This document shows, in pieces, positions 5,161-14,483 of a DNA stretch of 25,701 bases; within the stretch, counting starts at the first letter, position 1; every line of letters begins with the position of its first letter. The translations under genes and the position numbers were made by a program. A model generated the notes under the pieces. The model searched no databases. It saw only the letters and a program-made list of their open reading frames with translations, and was not told where the DNA came from. The DNA is taken from the NCBI GenBank assembly GCA_040235405.1, contig JBECKT010000011.1, positions 1 through 25,701 of the forward strand, read 5' to 3'. This stretch comes from PGZG01 sp040235405 (GTDB lineage: Bacteria > Pseudomonadota > Gammaproteobacteria > Pseudomonadales > Alcanivoracaceae).

Positions 5161-6822
5161 GTGCGCCGGCTGATCCGATGGCTGCTACTGTTGCTGGTTT
5201 CGCCTGCCGCGCTGGCGCAGGAATGCCAGACGCTTTTTTCTCCTGAAGATCAGGCGCTGTTCCGGTTTGTCCAGACCCGTGCCAGGGTCGATTTCTCCGA
5301 GTATGCCAGGCTGCCTGTCGGCGAGATCCGCATTGTGGTGTTGCCGGTGTTTGATACCGACAACCCGGACGAAGATATCTGGCTGTACCGTACCGCCAAT
5401 CGGATTCATTTCCGCACCCGTCAGGGCACTGTGCGTCGGCAGTTGACGCTGCGCACCGGCGAGCCGCTGGACCCGCTGTCGGTGGAGGAAAACGAGCGCC
5501 TGCTACGACAGAAAACCTATTTTGCTGATGCCATGATTTTGCCCGGTGAAATCTGCCCGGACCACATTAATCTGCTGGTGGTGGTGCGTGATGTCTGGAC
5601 CCTGACACCGGTTGCCTCGGCGTCGCGGCAGGGCGGTGAGGATACTACTTCAGCCGGCTTCAGTTACGACAATGCCTTTGGGTCCGGTCAGAGTATCAGT
5701 GTGGCCTGGTCGACCAATCCGGAGCGCGACAGCATTGCTACCTGGTGGTCGGCGACCGACCTGTTCCGGCAGCATGTCAGTATCACTGCCGCCTATGTCG
5801 ACAGCACTGATGGCGATTTACGGCTGGTGGATGTACTGAAGCCATTTTACGAACTGGACAGTCGCTGGAGTAGCGGCGGGGTCTGGCAGCGCCAGCGGCA
5901 ACAACAGGATATCGAGCTGCTTGATACCTTGCTCAATGAGTACGGCCATGAAACCGAATTCGATCAGTTGTTTGCCGGTTGGTCGGCCGGGGTGCGTGAT
6001 GGCCGGGTCCGGCGCTGGCGTATCGGCCTGACTGATCATGTAGAACGTTTTTATGCCACCGATGTGGCGTCGGTGCTGCCGGCGGATGAACGGCTGGTGT
6101 ATCCGTGGTTATCGCTGGAGTCGCTCAGTGACCGGTTCTGGCGGGCCAGCAATATTTCGTTCAGTCATCGACAGGAAGATATTCCGCTCGGTTTGCGCTG
6201 GTCAGCGCGTATCGGCGTGGCGGATCGCGGTTTCCAGAGCAGTGAGGATGCGCTGCTGTTCGAGCTTGGCAGCAACTATACCGTGCGTGGTGGCAATCAT
6301 CATCTGACCCGGATCAGCCTCGGTACCGAGGGTCGCTGGCGCCAGGATGATGATGAGTTGGTCAACAGTGTGGCGGCGTTTGAGGCACGTTATTACTACT
6401 TCATCAGCCGCAAGGATCGCTGGTTTGCCCAGCTGCGTGCCGAGGCGGCCAGGGCTATTCGCCAGGACCAGCAATTTACCAGCGGTGGTGCCGATATTCT
6501 GCGCGGTTATCCGCTTGATACCCAGCGCGGTGATCGGCGCTGGGTGATGACGGTGGAGCGACGCCATTTTACCGACTGGCATCCGTTCAATCTGGTTCGT
6601 GTCGGAGGTGCCGTGTATATGGATGCCGGACGGACCTGGGATAGTCAGGACAGCGTTGTTCAGACCAGTGAAACACTGGTTAACGCCGGGGTGGGGCTGC
6701 GTTTCAGCTCGTCGAAGTCACGCGCCGACCGGGTGCTGCATGTGGATTATGCCGTGCCACTGGTGGCACGTGATCAGGTTGATGCATACCAGATTGTGGT
6801 TGTCGGCAAGCTGGAATTCTAG
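5161..6822 (+). CDS. Omp85/BamA-TamA-like outer membrane protein
   Basis: A 553-residue protein with a signal peptide (RRLIRWLLLLLVSPAALAQ) and a mature start near residue 20. Residues about 90-155 resemble a POTRA domain (LRTGEPLDPLSVEENERLLR, then NLLVVVRDVWTLTP). The remainder is a series of amphipathic strands with many aromatic residues, as in a 16-strand barrel. ILRGYPLDTQRG near residue 446 matches the conserved loop-6 R-G-[FY] motif of the Omp85 family. The last residue is Phe, as in many outer membrane barrels. Full BamA has five POTRA domains and TamA three, so this is a short member. It may help insert or translocate other proteins or lipids, but the cargo is unknown. The start is GTG at 5161 with AGGGAG upstream. 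Confidence 0.75.
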   Translation: MRRLIRWLLLLLVSPAALAQECQTLFSPEDQALFRFVQTRARVDFSEYARLPVGEIRIVVLPVFDTDNPDEDIWLYRTANRIHFRTRQGTVRRQLTLRTGEPLDPLSVEENERLLRQKTYFADAMILPGEICPDHINLLVVVRDVWTLTPVASASRQGGEDTTSAGFSYDNAFGSGQSISVAWSTNPERDSIATWWSATDLFRQHVSITAAYVDSTDGDLRLVDVLKPFYELDSRWSSGGVWQRQRQQQDIELLDTLLNEYGHETEFDQLFAGWSAGVRDGRVRRWRIGLTDHVERFYATDVASVLPADERLVYPWLSLESLSDRFWRASNISFSHRQEDIPLGLRWSARIGVADRGFQSSEDALLFELGSNYTVRGGNHHLTRISLGTEGRWRQDDDELVNSVAAFEARYYYFISRKDRWFAQLRAEAARAIRQDQQFTSGGADILRGYPLDTQRGDRRWVMTVERRHFTDWHPFNLVRVGGAVYMDAGRTWDSQDSVVQTSETLVNAGVGLRFSSSKSRADRVLHVDYAVPLVARDQVDAYQIVVVGKLEF

Positions 6823-6933
6823 TGGGTGGGAGCTGTCGACCGACCGCGAAAAGTATTCGCGGCTGCCATGATCAATATCAAGGCTGGCGTTGTCCGAGGC
6901 TGCCAGGCTGGTTGCTGTTTTGAGGGAGGATGC

Positions 6934-9615
6934 ATGTCGGCAGATTGGCACACGCTGGAGGTGGACGCGGCGCTGGAGCGACTCAAGGTTGATCGCCGCG
7001 GGTTGTCGTCGGCTCAGGCGGAAGCGCGGTTGCTAGAGTATGGCGCCAATCGCTTGCCGGAAGGCGCGCGTCGTTCAGTCTGGCGACGTCTGGCGGCGCA
7101 ACTGAATAACCTGCTGATCTACATCCTGATTGCCGCTTCAGTGATTACCGCGATGATGCAGCACTGGATTGATGCCGGGGTGATTCTAACGGTGGTGGTG
7201 ATCCAGACGGCGATCGGCTTTCTCCAGGAGGGCAAGGCCGAACAGGCATTGGCGGCGATTCGCCATATGCTGGCACCGAAAGCGACAGTGTGGCGCGATG
7301 GCCATCGGCAAACGGTGGCAGGCGAGTTGCTGGTGCCCGGAGACATTGTCCTGCTTGAGGCCGGTGATCGGGTGCCGGCGGATTTGCGCCTGATCGAAAG
7401 CCGGGCGCTGTCAGTGGATGAGGCGGTGTTGACCGGCGAATCCGTGGCAGTGGAAAAGAATATTGCCCCGCTGATGGCTGCGCTGCCGTTGGGGGATCGT
7501 CTCAATCTGGCTTATTCCGGCACGCTGGTGACCTATGGCACCGGTCGGGGTCTGGTGGTGGCCACGGGTACCGCCACCGAGATCGGTCGTATCTCCGGCA
7601 TGCTGGCCGGCATTGAGCAATTAACCACGCCGTTGCTGCGGCAGGTGAACCGGTTTGCCCGTTACCTTTCCGTTGTCATTGTTGCTCTGGGCGCCGTAAT
7701 TTTTGCTGCCGGTTATGGCCTGCGTGGCTATCCCTTCCCGGAATTGTTTGTCGCCGTGGTGGCACTGACCGTGTCCGCCATTCCGGAGGGGCTGCCAGCC
7801 ATTCTGACGATTACGCTGGCGATCGGTGTGCAGGGCATGGCACGGCGAAACGCGGTGGTGCGGCGCATGCCGGCGATTGAAACGCTGGGCGCGGTGTCGG
7901 TGATCTGTTCCGACAAGACCGGCACCCTGACGCGCAATGAAATGATGGTAGCGGCAGTGGTTTGCGCCGGTGCACGTTATACCGTGCAGGGTGACGGCTA
8001 TGCCACCGATGGTGCGGTTTGCCTGAACAATGTGCCGGTCACGGACGATACCAACCTGCTGCAGTTTGGCCGCGCCGCGCTACTCTGTAATGACGCCAGT
8101 CTGCAGCAGCGAGATGGTGTCTGGCATGCGGAGGGCGACCCGATGGAGGCCGCACTGGTGGCCTTTGCCGTCAAGGCCGGGCTGGATGCCCGGGTGGATC
8201 GTCAGAACTGGCGCCGGGTGGATGCGATTCCGTTTGATGCCCGGCATCGCTTTATGGCAACGCTCAACCATGACCATCACGGCCATCAGCAGATTTTCGT
8301 CAAGGGCGCGCCGGAACAGTTGCTGGCGATGTGTTCAGGGCAACTCGGCAAGCACGGCAGCGAAGCGTTGGATGCCGCCCACTGGCAGCAGCAGATTGAT
8401 GCACTGGCAGCGGACGGCATGCGAGTGCTGGCGTTTGCCAGCCGGCCGGCGCAGCGTGGTGATGTCGAACTCGACTTCGAAGATGTCAGTGAGGAGCTGT
8501 GCCTGATCGGTGTTGCCGGGATGATTGATCCGCCGCGTGAGGAAGCAATTGTTGCAGTGGCCGACTGTCATGCCGCCGGTATCCGGGTGAAGATGATTAC
8601 CGGCGATCATGCCCTGACCGCTTCGGCTATCGCCCGCCAACTTGGTTTGCGTAACAGCAGCCGGGTGATCACCGGTGTTGAGCTGGATGCGCTGGATGAC
8701 GTAGCGCTGACGACGCTGGTGCAGGAAGTGGATGTGTTTGCCCGCACCAGTCCCGAGCACAAGCTGCGGCTGGTGCAGGCGCTGCAGGCCGACGGTGAAG
8801 TAGTGGCGATGACCGGCGACGGCGTCAATGACGCGCCGGCGCTGAAGCGTGCGGATGTCGGTGTGGCGATGGGGCGTAAAGGTTCGGAGGCAGCCCGGGA
8901 GGCGGCGGAGATTGTCCTGCTGGATGATAACTTCGCCACCATTGTTGCCGCCGTACGGGCCGGGCGGACAGTCTATGACAACCTGAAAAAATCCATCGTG
9001 TTTTTCCTGCCGATTAATGGCGGCGAAGCCGGCTCGCTGGTAGTTGCATTGCTTGCCGGCCTGACCTTGCCGATCACGGCGGTGCAGATTCTCTGGGTAA
9101 ATATGGTCAGTTCGGTGGCGCTGGCCATGAGTCTGGCATTCGAACCGGCCGAGCCGGATGTGATGCAACGGCCACCACGGCCGGCAGCGGAGAAGTTATT
9201 GAATGGCCTGCTGGTGTGGCGCATTGTGCTGGTGTCCGCATTGTTTCTCGGCGGCATCTTCGCCATGTTCAGCTGGGCTATCGGTCGTGGTTATCCGTTG
9301 GAGCTGGCGCGTACTCTGGCGGTCAATACGCTGGTGGTGATGGAAGTGTTCTACCTGTTCGCGGTGCGCTATCTGGACAGCCCGTCGATCACTCTGCGCG
9401 GCGTCATGGGTACGCCGGTGGTGTGGGTTTCGGTGGCGGCGGTGGTGATGCTGCAACTGACCTTCAGCTATGCGCCGTTCATGCACCGGTTTTTTGACTC
9501 GGAGCCGGTGGTATTGCTTGATGGTGTGGTGGTGGTACTGGCCGGGGTGGCAGTGCTATTTGTACTGGAGCTGGAAAAACGAGTGCGCCGATGGCTGTTC
9601 GGCGCTGTAGTCTGA
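6934..9615 (+). CDS. P2-type cation-transporting ATPase
   Basis: An 893-residue P-type ATPase with a cation-ATPase N-terminal domain (1-60), TGES (167-170) in the actuator domain, PEGL (284-287) in M4, DKTGT with phosphorylated Asp327, and GDGVNDAP around 628-635. About ten membrane segments are visible, four in the first third and six at the C-terminus. M4 and M5 keep cation ligands known from the calcium pump (PEGL glutamate, N695 and E698 in INGGEAG). In M6, however, N723-MV-S726-S727 replaces the calcium pump N-LV-T-D, so the key aspartate is missing and the ion cannot be assumed to be calcium. The start at 6934 has GAGGGAGGA upstream; the frame is open to 6826. The RNase gene follows after 21 bases. 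Confidence 0.9.
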   Translation: MSADWHTLEVDAALERLKVDRRGLSSAQAEARLLEYGANRLPEGARRSVWRRLAAQLNNLLIYILIAASVITAMMQHWIDAGVILTVVVIQTAIGFLQEGKAEQALAAIRHMLAPKATVWRDGHRQTVAGELLVPGDIVLLEAGDRVPADLRLIESRALSVDEAVLTGESVAVEKNIAPLMAALPLGDRLNLAYSGTLVTYGTGRGLVVATGTATEIGRISGMLAGIEQLTTPLLRQVNRFARYLSVVIVALGAVIFAAGYGLRGYPFPELFVAVVALTVSAIPEGLPAILTITLAIGVQGMARRNAVVRRMPAIETLGAVSVICSDKTGTLTRNEMMVAAVVCAGARYTVQGDGYATDGAVCLNNVPVTDDTNLLQFGRAALLCNDASLQQRDGVWHAEGDPMEAALVAFAVKAGLDARVDRQNWRRVDAIPFDARHRFMATLNHDHHGHQQIFVKGAPEQLLAMCSGQLGKHGSEALDAAHWQQQIDALAADGMRVLAFASRPAQRGDVELDFEDVSEELCLIGVAGMIDPPREEAIVAVADCHAAGIRVKMITGDHALTASAIARQLGLRNSSRVITGVELDALDDVALTTLVQEVDVFARTSPEHKLRLVQALQADGEVVAMTGDGVNDAPALKRADVGVAMGRKGSEAAREAAEIVLLDDNFATIVAAVRAGRTVYDNLKKSIVFFLPINGGEAGSLVVALLAGLTLPITAVQILWVNMVSSVALAMSLAFEPAEPDVMQRPPRPAAEKLLNGLLVWRIVLVSALFLGGIFAMFSWAIGRGYPLELARTLAVNTLVVMEVFYLFAVRYLDSPSITLRGVMGTPVVWVSVAAVVMLQLTFSYAPFMHRFFDSEPVVLLDGVVVVLAGVAVLFVLELEKRVRRWLFGAVV

Positions 9616-9636
9616 TCAAACCAGGAAGGAAGCGAT

Positions 9637-11034
9637 ATGCCAGTTATTACGTCTTATGGTGCGGCTCAGGAGGTTACCGGTTCCTGCCACCTGCTCGAAC
9701 TGAATGGCCGTCGTTATCTGCTCGATTGCGGGCTACATCAGGGCGGTGATGCAGTGGCGCGGCTGCGCAAGGAGAAATTCGGCTTTGATCCACGCCGGAT
9801 CAATGCAGTGATTCTTTCTCATGCGCATCTGGATCATTCCGGCTTGCTGCCGAAGCTGGTGCGGCGCGGATTCCGCGGGCCAATTTACTGCACCGAGCCG
9901 ACCCGTGGGTTGCTGGCCATCATGCTGGAAGATGCAGCCAATATTTACTTTCGCGATCTCGAACATACCAATCTGCGCAATCGACGGGAAGGCCGGAAGA
10001 CGGTAGCGGCGATGTATGAGATGGAGGATGTGCTGCAGGTACTGAAGCAGTGTGTGCCGGTTGAGTACCTTGATGAGGTGCAGATTCAAAGCGATCTGAG
10101 GCTGCGGTTCTATGATGCAGGGCATATTCTCGGCTCGGCCTCGGTCGAGCTGCTTTGCCGGGAAGGTGGCGCTGATAAGATCGTGGTGTTTTCCGGGGAC
10201 ATCGGTAATCCGGAAAGTGCGCTAATGCGCGAGCCGGAAATGCCACCCAAGGCTGATCTGGTGCTGATGGAGTCGACCTACGGTAACCGTGACCATAAGC
10301 CTCTTTCAGACACTTTAATTGAGTTGGAAATAGTGCTGGAGCAAGCGCGCAGGGAAAAGGGCGTGGTGTTGATTCCGGCATTTGCCGTGGGCCGGACCCA
10401 GGAGCTGTTGTTCCATCTTGGGTGCTTCTGGCAGCTTGGCAAACTGGAGGGCTGGAAGGTTTATCTGGACAGCCCGATGGCAATTGAGGTGACCCGGCTT
10501 TATGACCGGTGGTTTGATCAGATGGATCAGAATGATCAATACGCGATGAACCATTTCAGCGCCCGCACGCTGGAGGAGTTTCTGCCAGTGTTGTCACTGA
10601 CAGCATCGACAGAAGAGTCGATTGCCCTGAACCAGCTTGATCACGGGACGATCATCATTGCCGGAGCAGGGATGTGTAATGGCGGCCGTATCCGCCACCA
10701 TTTCAAGCATCGCATCTGGCAGGAGAATACCCACGTTATTTTCGCCGGCTTTCAGGCCCGCGGCACGCTCGGGCGCCAGCTGGTTGATGGAGCAAAGTGG
10801 ATTCGCATGTTCGGCCAGCGTTATGCAGTGCGCGCAACGATCCATACTCTGGGCGGGTTCTCAGCGCATGTTGGCCGGGATGGCTTGCTCAAGTGGGCCC
10901 GGGCCATTGGCGGGCAGCCGGCGTTCCGTCTGGTGCATGGTGAAAGTGAGGCACTCAAGGCGTTAGCGCACGAGCTAACGATAGAAGGGCATCAGGTGTC
11001 GATCGCCGAGCCGGAGTCGCCTTTCGAGTTCTGA
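9637..11034 (+). CDS. Beta-CASP metallo-beta-lactamase ribonuclease
   Basis: A 465-residue zinc hydrolase. SHAHLDHSGL (61-70) is the metal-binding motif 2, DAGHILGSA holds motif 3 histidine, and SGDIG the bridging aspartate. The middle domain (ESTYGNRDH, then IPAFAVGRTQELL) is the beta-CASP insertion, and the C-terminal FSAHVGRDGL and VHGE segments complete the domain. This architecture belongs to the bacterial CPSF/RNase J-like family that cleaves RNA. The exact substrate is not known for this subgroup. No signal peptide is present. AGGAAGG gives a strong ribosome site before the ATG. It sits 21 bases after the ATPase and 36 bases before the Na/Pi gene, so the three could form an operon. Confidence 0.88.
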   Translation: MPVITSYGAAQEVTGSCHLLELNGRRYLLDCGLHQGGDAVARLRKEKFGFDPRRINAVILSHAHLDHSGLLPKLVRRGFRGPIYCTEPTRGLLAIMLEDAANIYFRDLEHTNLRNRREGRKTVAAMYEMEDVLQVLKQCVPVEYLDEVQIQSDLRLRFYDAGHILGSASVELLCREGGADKIVVFSGDIGNPESALMREPEMPPKADLVLMESTYGNRDHKPLSDTLIELEIVLEQARREKGVVLIPAFAVGRTQELLFHLGCFWQLGKLEGWKVYLDSPMAIEVTRLYDRWFDQMDQNDQYAMNHFSARTLEEFLPVLSLTASTEESIALNQLDHGTIIIAGAGMCNGGRIRHHFKHRIWQENTHVIFAGFQARGTLGRQLVDGAKWIRMFGQRYAVRATIHTLGGFSAHVGRDGLLKWARAIGGQPAFRLVHGESEALKALAHELTIEGHQVSIAEPESPFEF

Positions 11035-11070
11035 CAGTTGAACAGTTGCGGCTGATCGGGAGCAGCGAAG

Positions 11071-12771
11071 ATGACATATCTGTCGAACGGGCTGGGCGGG
11101 ATCGGTTTGTTCCTGCTCGGCATGTGGTTGATTACCGAGGGGCTGCGGCTGGCGGCGGGGCCGTCGCTGGAGCAGCTGCTCGGGCGTTGGACCTCAAGCC
11201 GACTGCGCGGGCTGCTGTCCGGTACATTCCTGACCGCACTGCTGCAATCTTCCAGCGCCGTGACCGTGGCGGCTATCGGGTTTGTTAACGCCGGGCTGAT
11301 GACATTCCAGCGCGGCGTCTGGGTGATTTTTGGCAGCAACCTCGGTACTACCCTGACGGCCTGGATCGTTGCCCTGATCGGTTTCAAGTTCAAGGTAGAT
11401 GCGCTGGCGTTGCCGATTATTGGTATTGGTGCATTGCTGCGGGTGTTTGCTCCGGTGGAACGTTATCGGTCGCTGGGCATGGCGCTGGCGGGCTTTGGCA
11501 TTCTGTTTATGGGCATTCAGGTGCTGGCCTCCGGCTTTGGTTCGCTCGGCGAACAGGTTGACCTGCATGATGCCCGCTTCGGTCTGCCGTGGATGGTATT
11601 GCTGGGGGTGCTGTTGACCGCACTAATGCAATCCTCGAGTGCGGCGATTGCAGTGGTATTGAGTGCGGTGGCCGCCGGGCTGGTGGGCTTATCCGATGCA
11701 GCGGCGGTGGTGATCGGCGCTAACGTTGGCACCACTTCATCGGCGTTACTTGCCACCATCGGCGCGACCAGTCAGGCCAAACGTCTTGCGGTTGCCCATG
11801 TGTTATTCAACGTGGTGACCGCTGTGGTCGCGCTGGCTCTGCTGGCGCCACTGTTGAAACTGGTAATGTTGATTGGCGAAGGTACGGGACATGCCGGTGA
11901 CTGGACCACCTTGCTGGCGCTGTTCCATACCCTGTTCAACCTGCTCGGCGTGCTGGTGATGTGGCCGGTCGAATCGACGATGAGCAGGTGGTTGCTGGGG
12001 CGTTTTGTAGAGCGCGAAGCAGAGCCGACCAGGCTCCGCTTTCTGGATCGCAACGTGGCATCGCTGCCGGATGCCGCTCCGGTGGCACTGGTGCGTGAAC
12101 TTGAGCCGTTGATTATCGAGGCGGCAGCATCGGTGCAGGGCTTGCCTCAGCCGGACCCTCAGCGCCTTATTCAGAGCCGGCAACGCCACCGTCATCTGAC
12201 GGCGATTGGTGATTTCTTTGTTGATGCGAGTCGCTATTCCATCAGCGCGGAGGTGGCGGGCCTGTTCTCACGCGGTTGGCGTATTCAGCACAACCTGATG
12301 TATGTCGAGGAAACGGTTCAGCGACTTGAAGAACTTGGCACTGCACTGACCCGCAGTGCGGATTTCGAGCAGATCCGCGAACCGGTGTCGAGCTGGTTTG
12401 GCAGCGTTGAAGAGCAACTGACAGGCGTGCTTGGCGGCACTGGCGGCACGCTGGATTTTATTGTGCTGGCACCAGCCTATGAGCAGGTCAAGCTGAAGCT
12501 TCTGCAGTTGGCGTTAAGCGGAAAGATAAGCCGCGCCAGTCTGGATACCGCACTGCAGATGTGCAGTCTGTCGCGGCGTTTCTCCGAGCAGTGGTTGCGG
12601 GCGTTGAATCACTGGCGCCAGATGCGGGAGGGAACCGATGGCAGCAAGCGGCCGGAGGCAGCTACGGAGGTTGAGGCAGCGGGTTCTGCGCTGACAGACG
12701 AAGCATCCACTGTGCCTGTCAGCGAGTCTGCAGAGCAGGGCGAGCAGGCGGGGCCCAATCGTATTGCGTAA
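11071..12771 (+). CDS. Na/Pi-cotransporter family protein with PhoU-like C-terminus
   Basis: A 566-residue membrane protein. The N-terminal 300 residues contain about eight hydrophobic segments and two inverted repeats, each with the signature QSSSA (LLQSSSAV, LMQSSSAAI) and a GSNLGTT or GANVGTT motif, as in sodium-phosphate cotransporters of the NptA/YjbB type. Residues from about 340 are helical and PhoU-like, probably a cytoplasmic regulatory domain. The last 45 residues are polar and low in complexity. In E. coli the relative YjbB exports phosphate, so the direction of transport here is open. GGGAG lies before the ATG. The reading frame continues open for 38 codons after the TAA stop. Confidence 0.87.
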   Translation: MTYLSNGLGGIGLFLLGMWLITEGLRLAAGPSLEQLLGRWTSSRLRGLLSGTFLTALLQSSSAVTVAAIGFVNAGLMTFQRGVWVIFGSNLGTTLTAWIVALIGFKFKVDALALPIIGIGALLRVFAPVERYRSLGMALAGFGILFMGIQVLASGFGSLGEQVDLHDARFGLPWMVLLGVLLTALMQSSSAAIAVVLSAVAAGLVGLSDAAAVVIGANVGTTSSALLATIGATSQAKRLAVAHVLFNVVTAVVALALLAPLLKLVMLIGEGTGHAGDWTTLLALFHTLFNLLGVLVMWPVESTMSRWLLGRFVEREAEPTRLRFLDRNVASLPDAAPVALVRELEPLIIEAAASVQGLPQPDPQRLIQSRQRHRHLTAIGDFFVDASRYSISAEVAGLFSRGWRIQHNLMYVEETVQRLEELGTALTRSADFEQIREPVSSWFGSVEEQLTGVLGGTGGTLDFIVLAPAYEQVKLKLLQLALSGKISRASLDTALQMCSLSRRFSEQWLRALNHWRQMREGTDGSKRPEAATEVEAAGSALTDEASTVPVSESAEQGEQAGPNRIA

Positions 12772-12888
12772 CTATACACGCCGGAGCAGGTGGCAGAGGA
12801 GGTGTTGGAGGCCTGGGGGATGTATCTGGCGAAGCGGATTATGCCGGGGGTGGTGAGTAAATTGTCGGAGCGGGAATTGCCGTTCTGA
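12772..12888 (+). other. Open in-frame tail after the Na/Pi gene stop
   Basis: Directly after the TAA of the Na/Pi gene the same frame stays open for 38 codons and reads LYTPEQVAEEVLEAW, then GMYLAKRIMPGVVSKL, then SERELPF and a TGA. The composition looks like real protein, with alternating helical residues, but there is no start codon before an internal ATG at 12820. It may be the tail of an older, longer gene or the end of a lost neighbour. I do not recognise the family. Confidence 0.35.
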
Positions 12889-12897
12889 TTTTTTTAT

Positions 12898-12983
12898 GCG
12901 GATCGGTCGATCGACCGCGATCCGTTCAGAAAAATCGCGGCCGATCGGCCGCTCCTACAGCAGATATGGCAGTTATTCAGAGG
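12898..12983 (-). repeat. Bipartite palindromic repeat, copy B
   Basis: Read on the minus strand this begins CCTCTGAATAACTGCCATAT and continues through GTAGGAGCGGCCGATCGG, matching the left half of the 2262-2370 element. The second palindrome GCGGTCGATCGACCG is present but its outer end is degraded (GATCCGC in place of CTCCTAC), and the right terminal repeat is missing. It sits between the converging Na/Pi and aldehyde dehydrogenase genes and may act as a hairpin for both transcripts. Confidence 0.7.
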
Positions 12984-13029
12984 CCCGTTCAGCCCTCATG
13001 CCGGGACGTTCACTGCCCAGCTTCCCAGA

Positions 13030-14457
13030 TCAGGGCGTCCGAATCACCAGCAACCGCTCTTCGGTCATATCGGCAATCGCCCAGCGAATGCCCTCACGGC
13101 CGAGGCCGGAATCCTTCACGCCGCCGTAGGGCATGTTGTCGACGCGCCAGCTCGGCACGTCGCCAATGACTACACCGCCAACGTGCAGCGTGTCCCAGGC
13201 TTGCTGGGCGCGGTAGATATCGCGGGTAAAGATACCGGCCTGCAAACCGAACACGCTCTGGTTGATCCGCTCCAGTACCTCGCTGAAATCATCAAACGGC
13301 TCCAGCACGGCGACCGGGCCGAAGGCTTCCTCGGCGACAATTGCGCAATGGTGCGGGGCGTTTTCCAGTAGCGTGGCTTCGAGCATGGCGCCATTGCGCT
13401 TGCCGCCGCAGAGCAGGCTGGCGCCGGCCTTGACCGCTTCCTGAATCCAGCTGTCGAGGCGCTTTGCCTCGCCTTCGGAAATCACCGGGCCGATAAAGGT
13501 GTCTTCGTGCTTCGGATCACCCATCTTCAGTTGCCGGGTCTTTTCCACCAGCCGTTTCTTCAGTTCTTCGTACTGGCTGCGATGGCCGTAAATACGTTGC
13601 ACACCGATGCAGCTCTGACCGCTCTGGTAGAAAGCGCCGAAAACGATACGATTGACCGCGTCATCCAGGTTGCTGTTTTCGTCGACGACGCAGGCAGCAT
13701 TGCCACCCAGTTCCAGCACCACTTTCTTTTTCCCGGCGCGGGCTTTCAGGTCCCAGCCGACGGAGGGTGAACCGGTGAAGCTGAGCAGCTTGAGGCGATT
13801 GTCTTCGGTAAACAGGTCAGCGCCTTCGCGGTGACAGGGCAGGATCGAGAACGCGCCTTTCGGCAGGTTGGTTTCGGCCAGCACTTCACCAATGATCAGC
13901 GCGCCGATCGGCGTGCGGCTGGCCGGCTTGAGTACAAACGGGCAGCCGGCGGCGATGGCCGGGGCAACCTTGTGGGCGGCCAGATTGAGCGGGAAGTTGA
14001 ACGGCGAAATAAACGAGCAGGCCCCTACCGGCACACGTTTGGTAAAGCCGCGATAACCCTTGGCCCGGGGTGCGATTTCCAGATTCAGCACTTCGCCGTT
14101 GATGCGCACAGCTTCCTCGGCGGCAACCCGGAAGGTATCAATCAGGCGTGACACTTCGCCACGGGAATCCTTGATCGGTTTACCAGCCTCGACGCAGAGG
14201 GCGTCGGCAAGTTCGTCGGCGCGCTCGCTGAAGCGCTTGACGCAGTGATTGAGAATATCCTGACGCTCATACGGTGGCATCGCCGCCATCGGTGCTTCCG
14301 CAGCGACAGCGGCGGCGATGGCCTGATCAATGGCGGCGGCATCGGCCATGGCGACGCGGGTGGCGACCTTGCCGGAAAACTTGTCGGTAACATCGAGATC
14401 GGCGTTGGCGTAGACCGCCTCGTTGGCGAGGTAGTAGGGATAGGCATCCTTCAACAT
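13030..14457 (-). CDS. NAD(P)-dependent aldehyde dehydrogenase
   Basis: A 475-residue ALDH-superfamily enzyme. FISPFNFPLNLAAHKVAPAI and KPASRTP form the cofactor-binding region, FTGSPSVG the Rossmann motif, LELGGNA holds the general-base glutamate near residue 249, and GQSC places the catalytic Cys at 283. It oxidises an aldehyde to the acid, through a thioester on Cys283, in the cytoplasm. The family is related to non-phosphorylating glyceraldehyde-3-phosphate and lactaldehyde dehydrogenases, but the substrate is not evident. The ATG at 14457 follows an AAGGAG site. It lies 91 bases behind the acetolactate synthase gene on the same strand, and almost all of that gap is a palindromic repeat. 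The two may be co-transcribed. Confidence 0.88.
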   Translation of the reverse strand: MLKDAYPYYLANEAVYANADLDVTDKFSGKVATRVAMADAAAIDQAIAAAVAAEAPMAAMPPYERQDILNHCVKRFSERADELADALCVEAGKPIKDSRGEVSRLIDTFRVAAEEAVRINGEVLNLEIAPRAKGYRGFTKRVPVGACSFISPFNFPLNLAAHKVAPAIAAGCPFVLKPASRTPIGALIIGEVLAETNLPKGAFSILPCHREGADLFTEDNRLKLLSFTGSPSVGWDLKARAGKKKVVLELGGNAACVVDENSNLDDAVNRIVFGAFYQSGQSCIGVQRIYGHRSQYEELKKRLVEKTRQLKMGDPKHEDTFIGPVISEGEAKRLDSWIQEAVKAGASLLCGGKRNGAMLEATLLENAPHHCAIVAEEAFGPVAVLEPFDDFSEVLERINQSVFGLQAGIFTRDIYRAQQAWDTLHVGGVVIGDVPSWRVDNMPYGGVKDSGLGREGIRWAIADMTEERLLVIRTP

Positions 14458-14483
14458 GGGTCTGCTCCTTTTCGCTATGCGGG

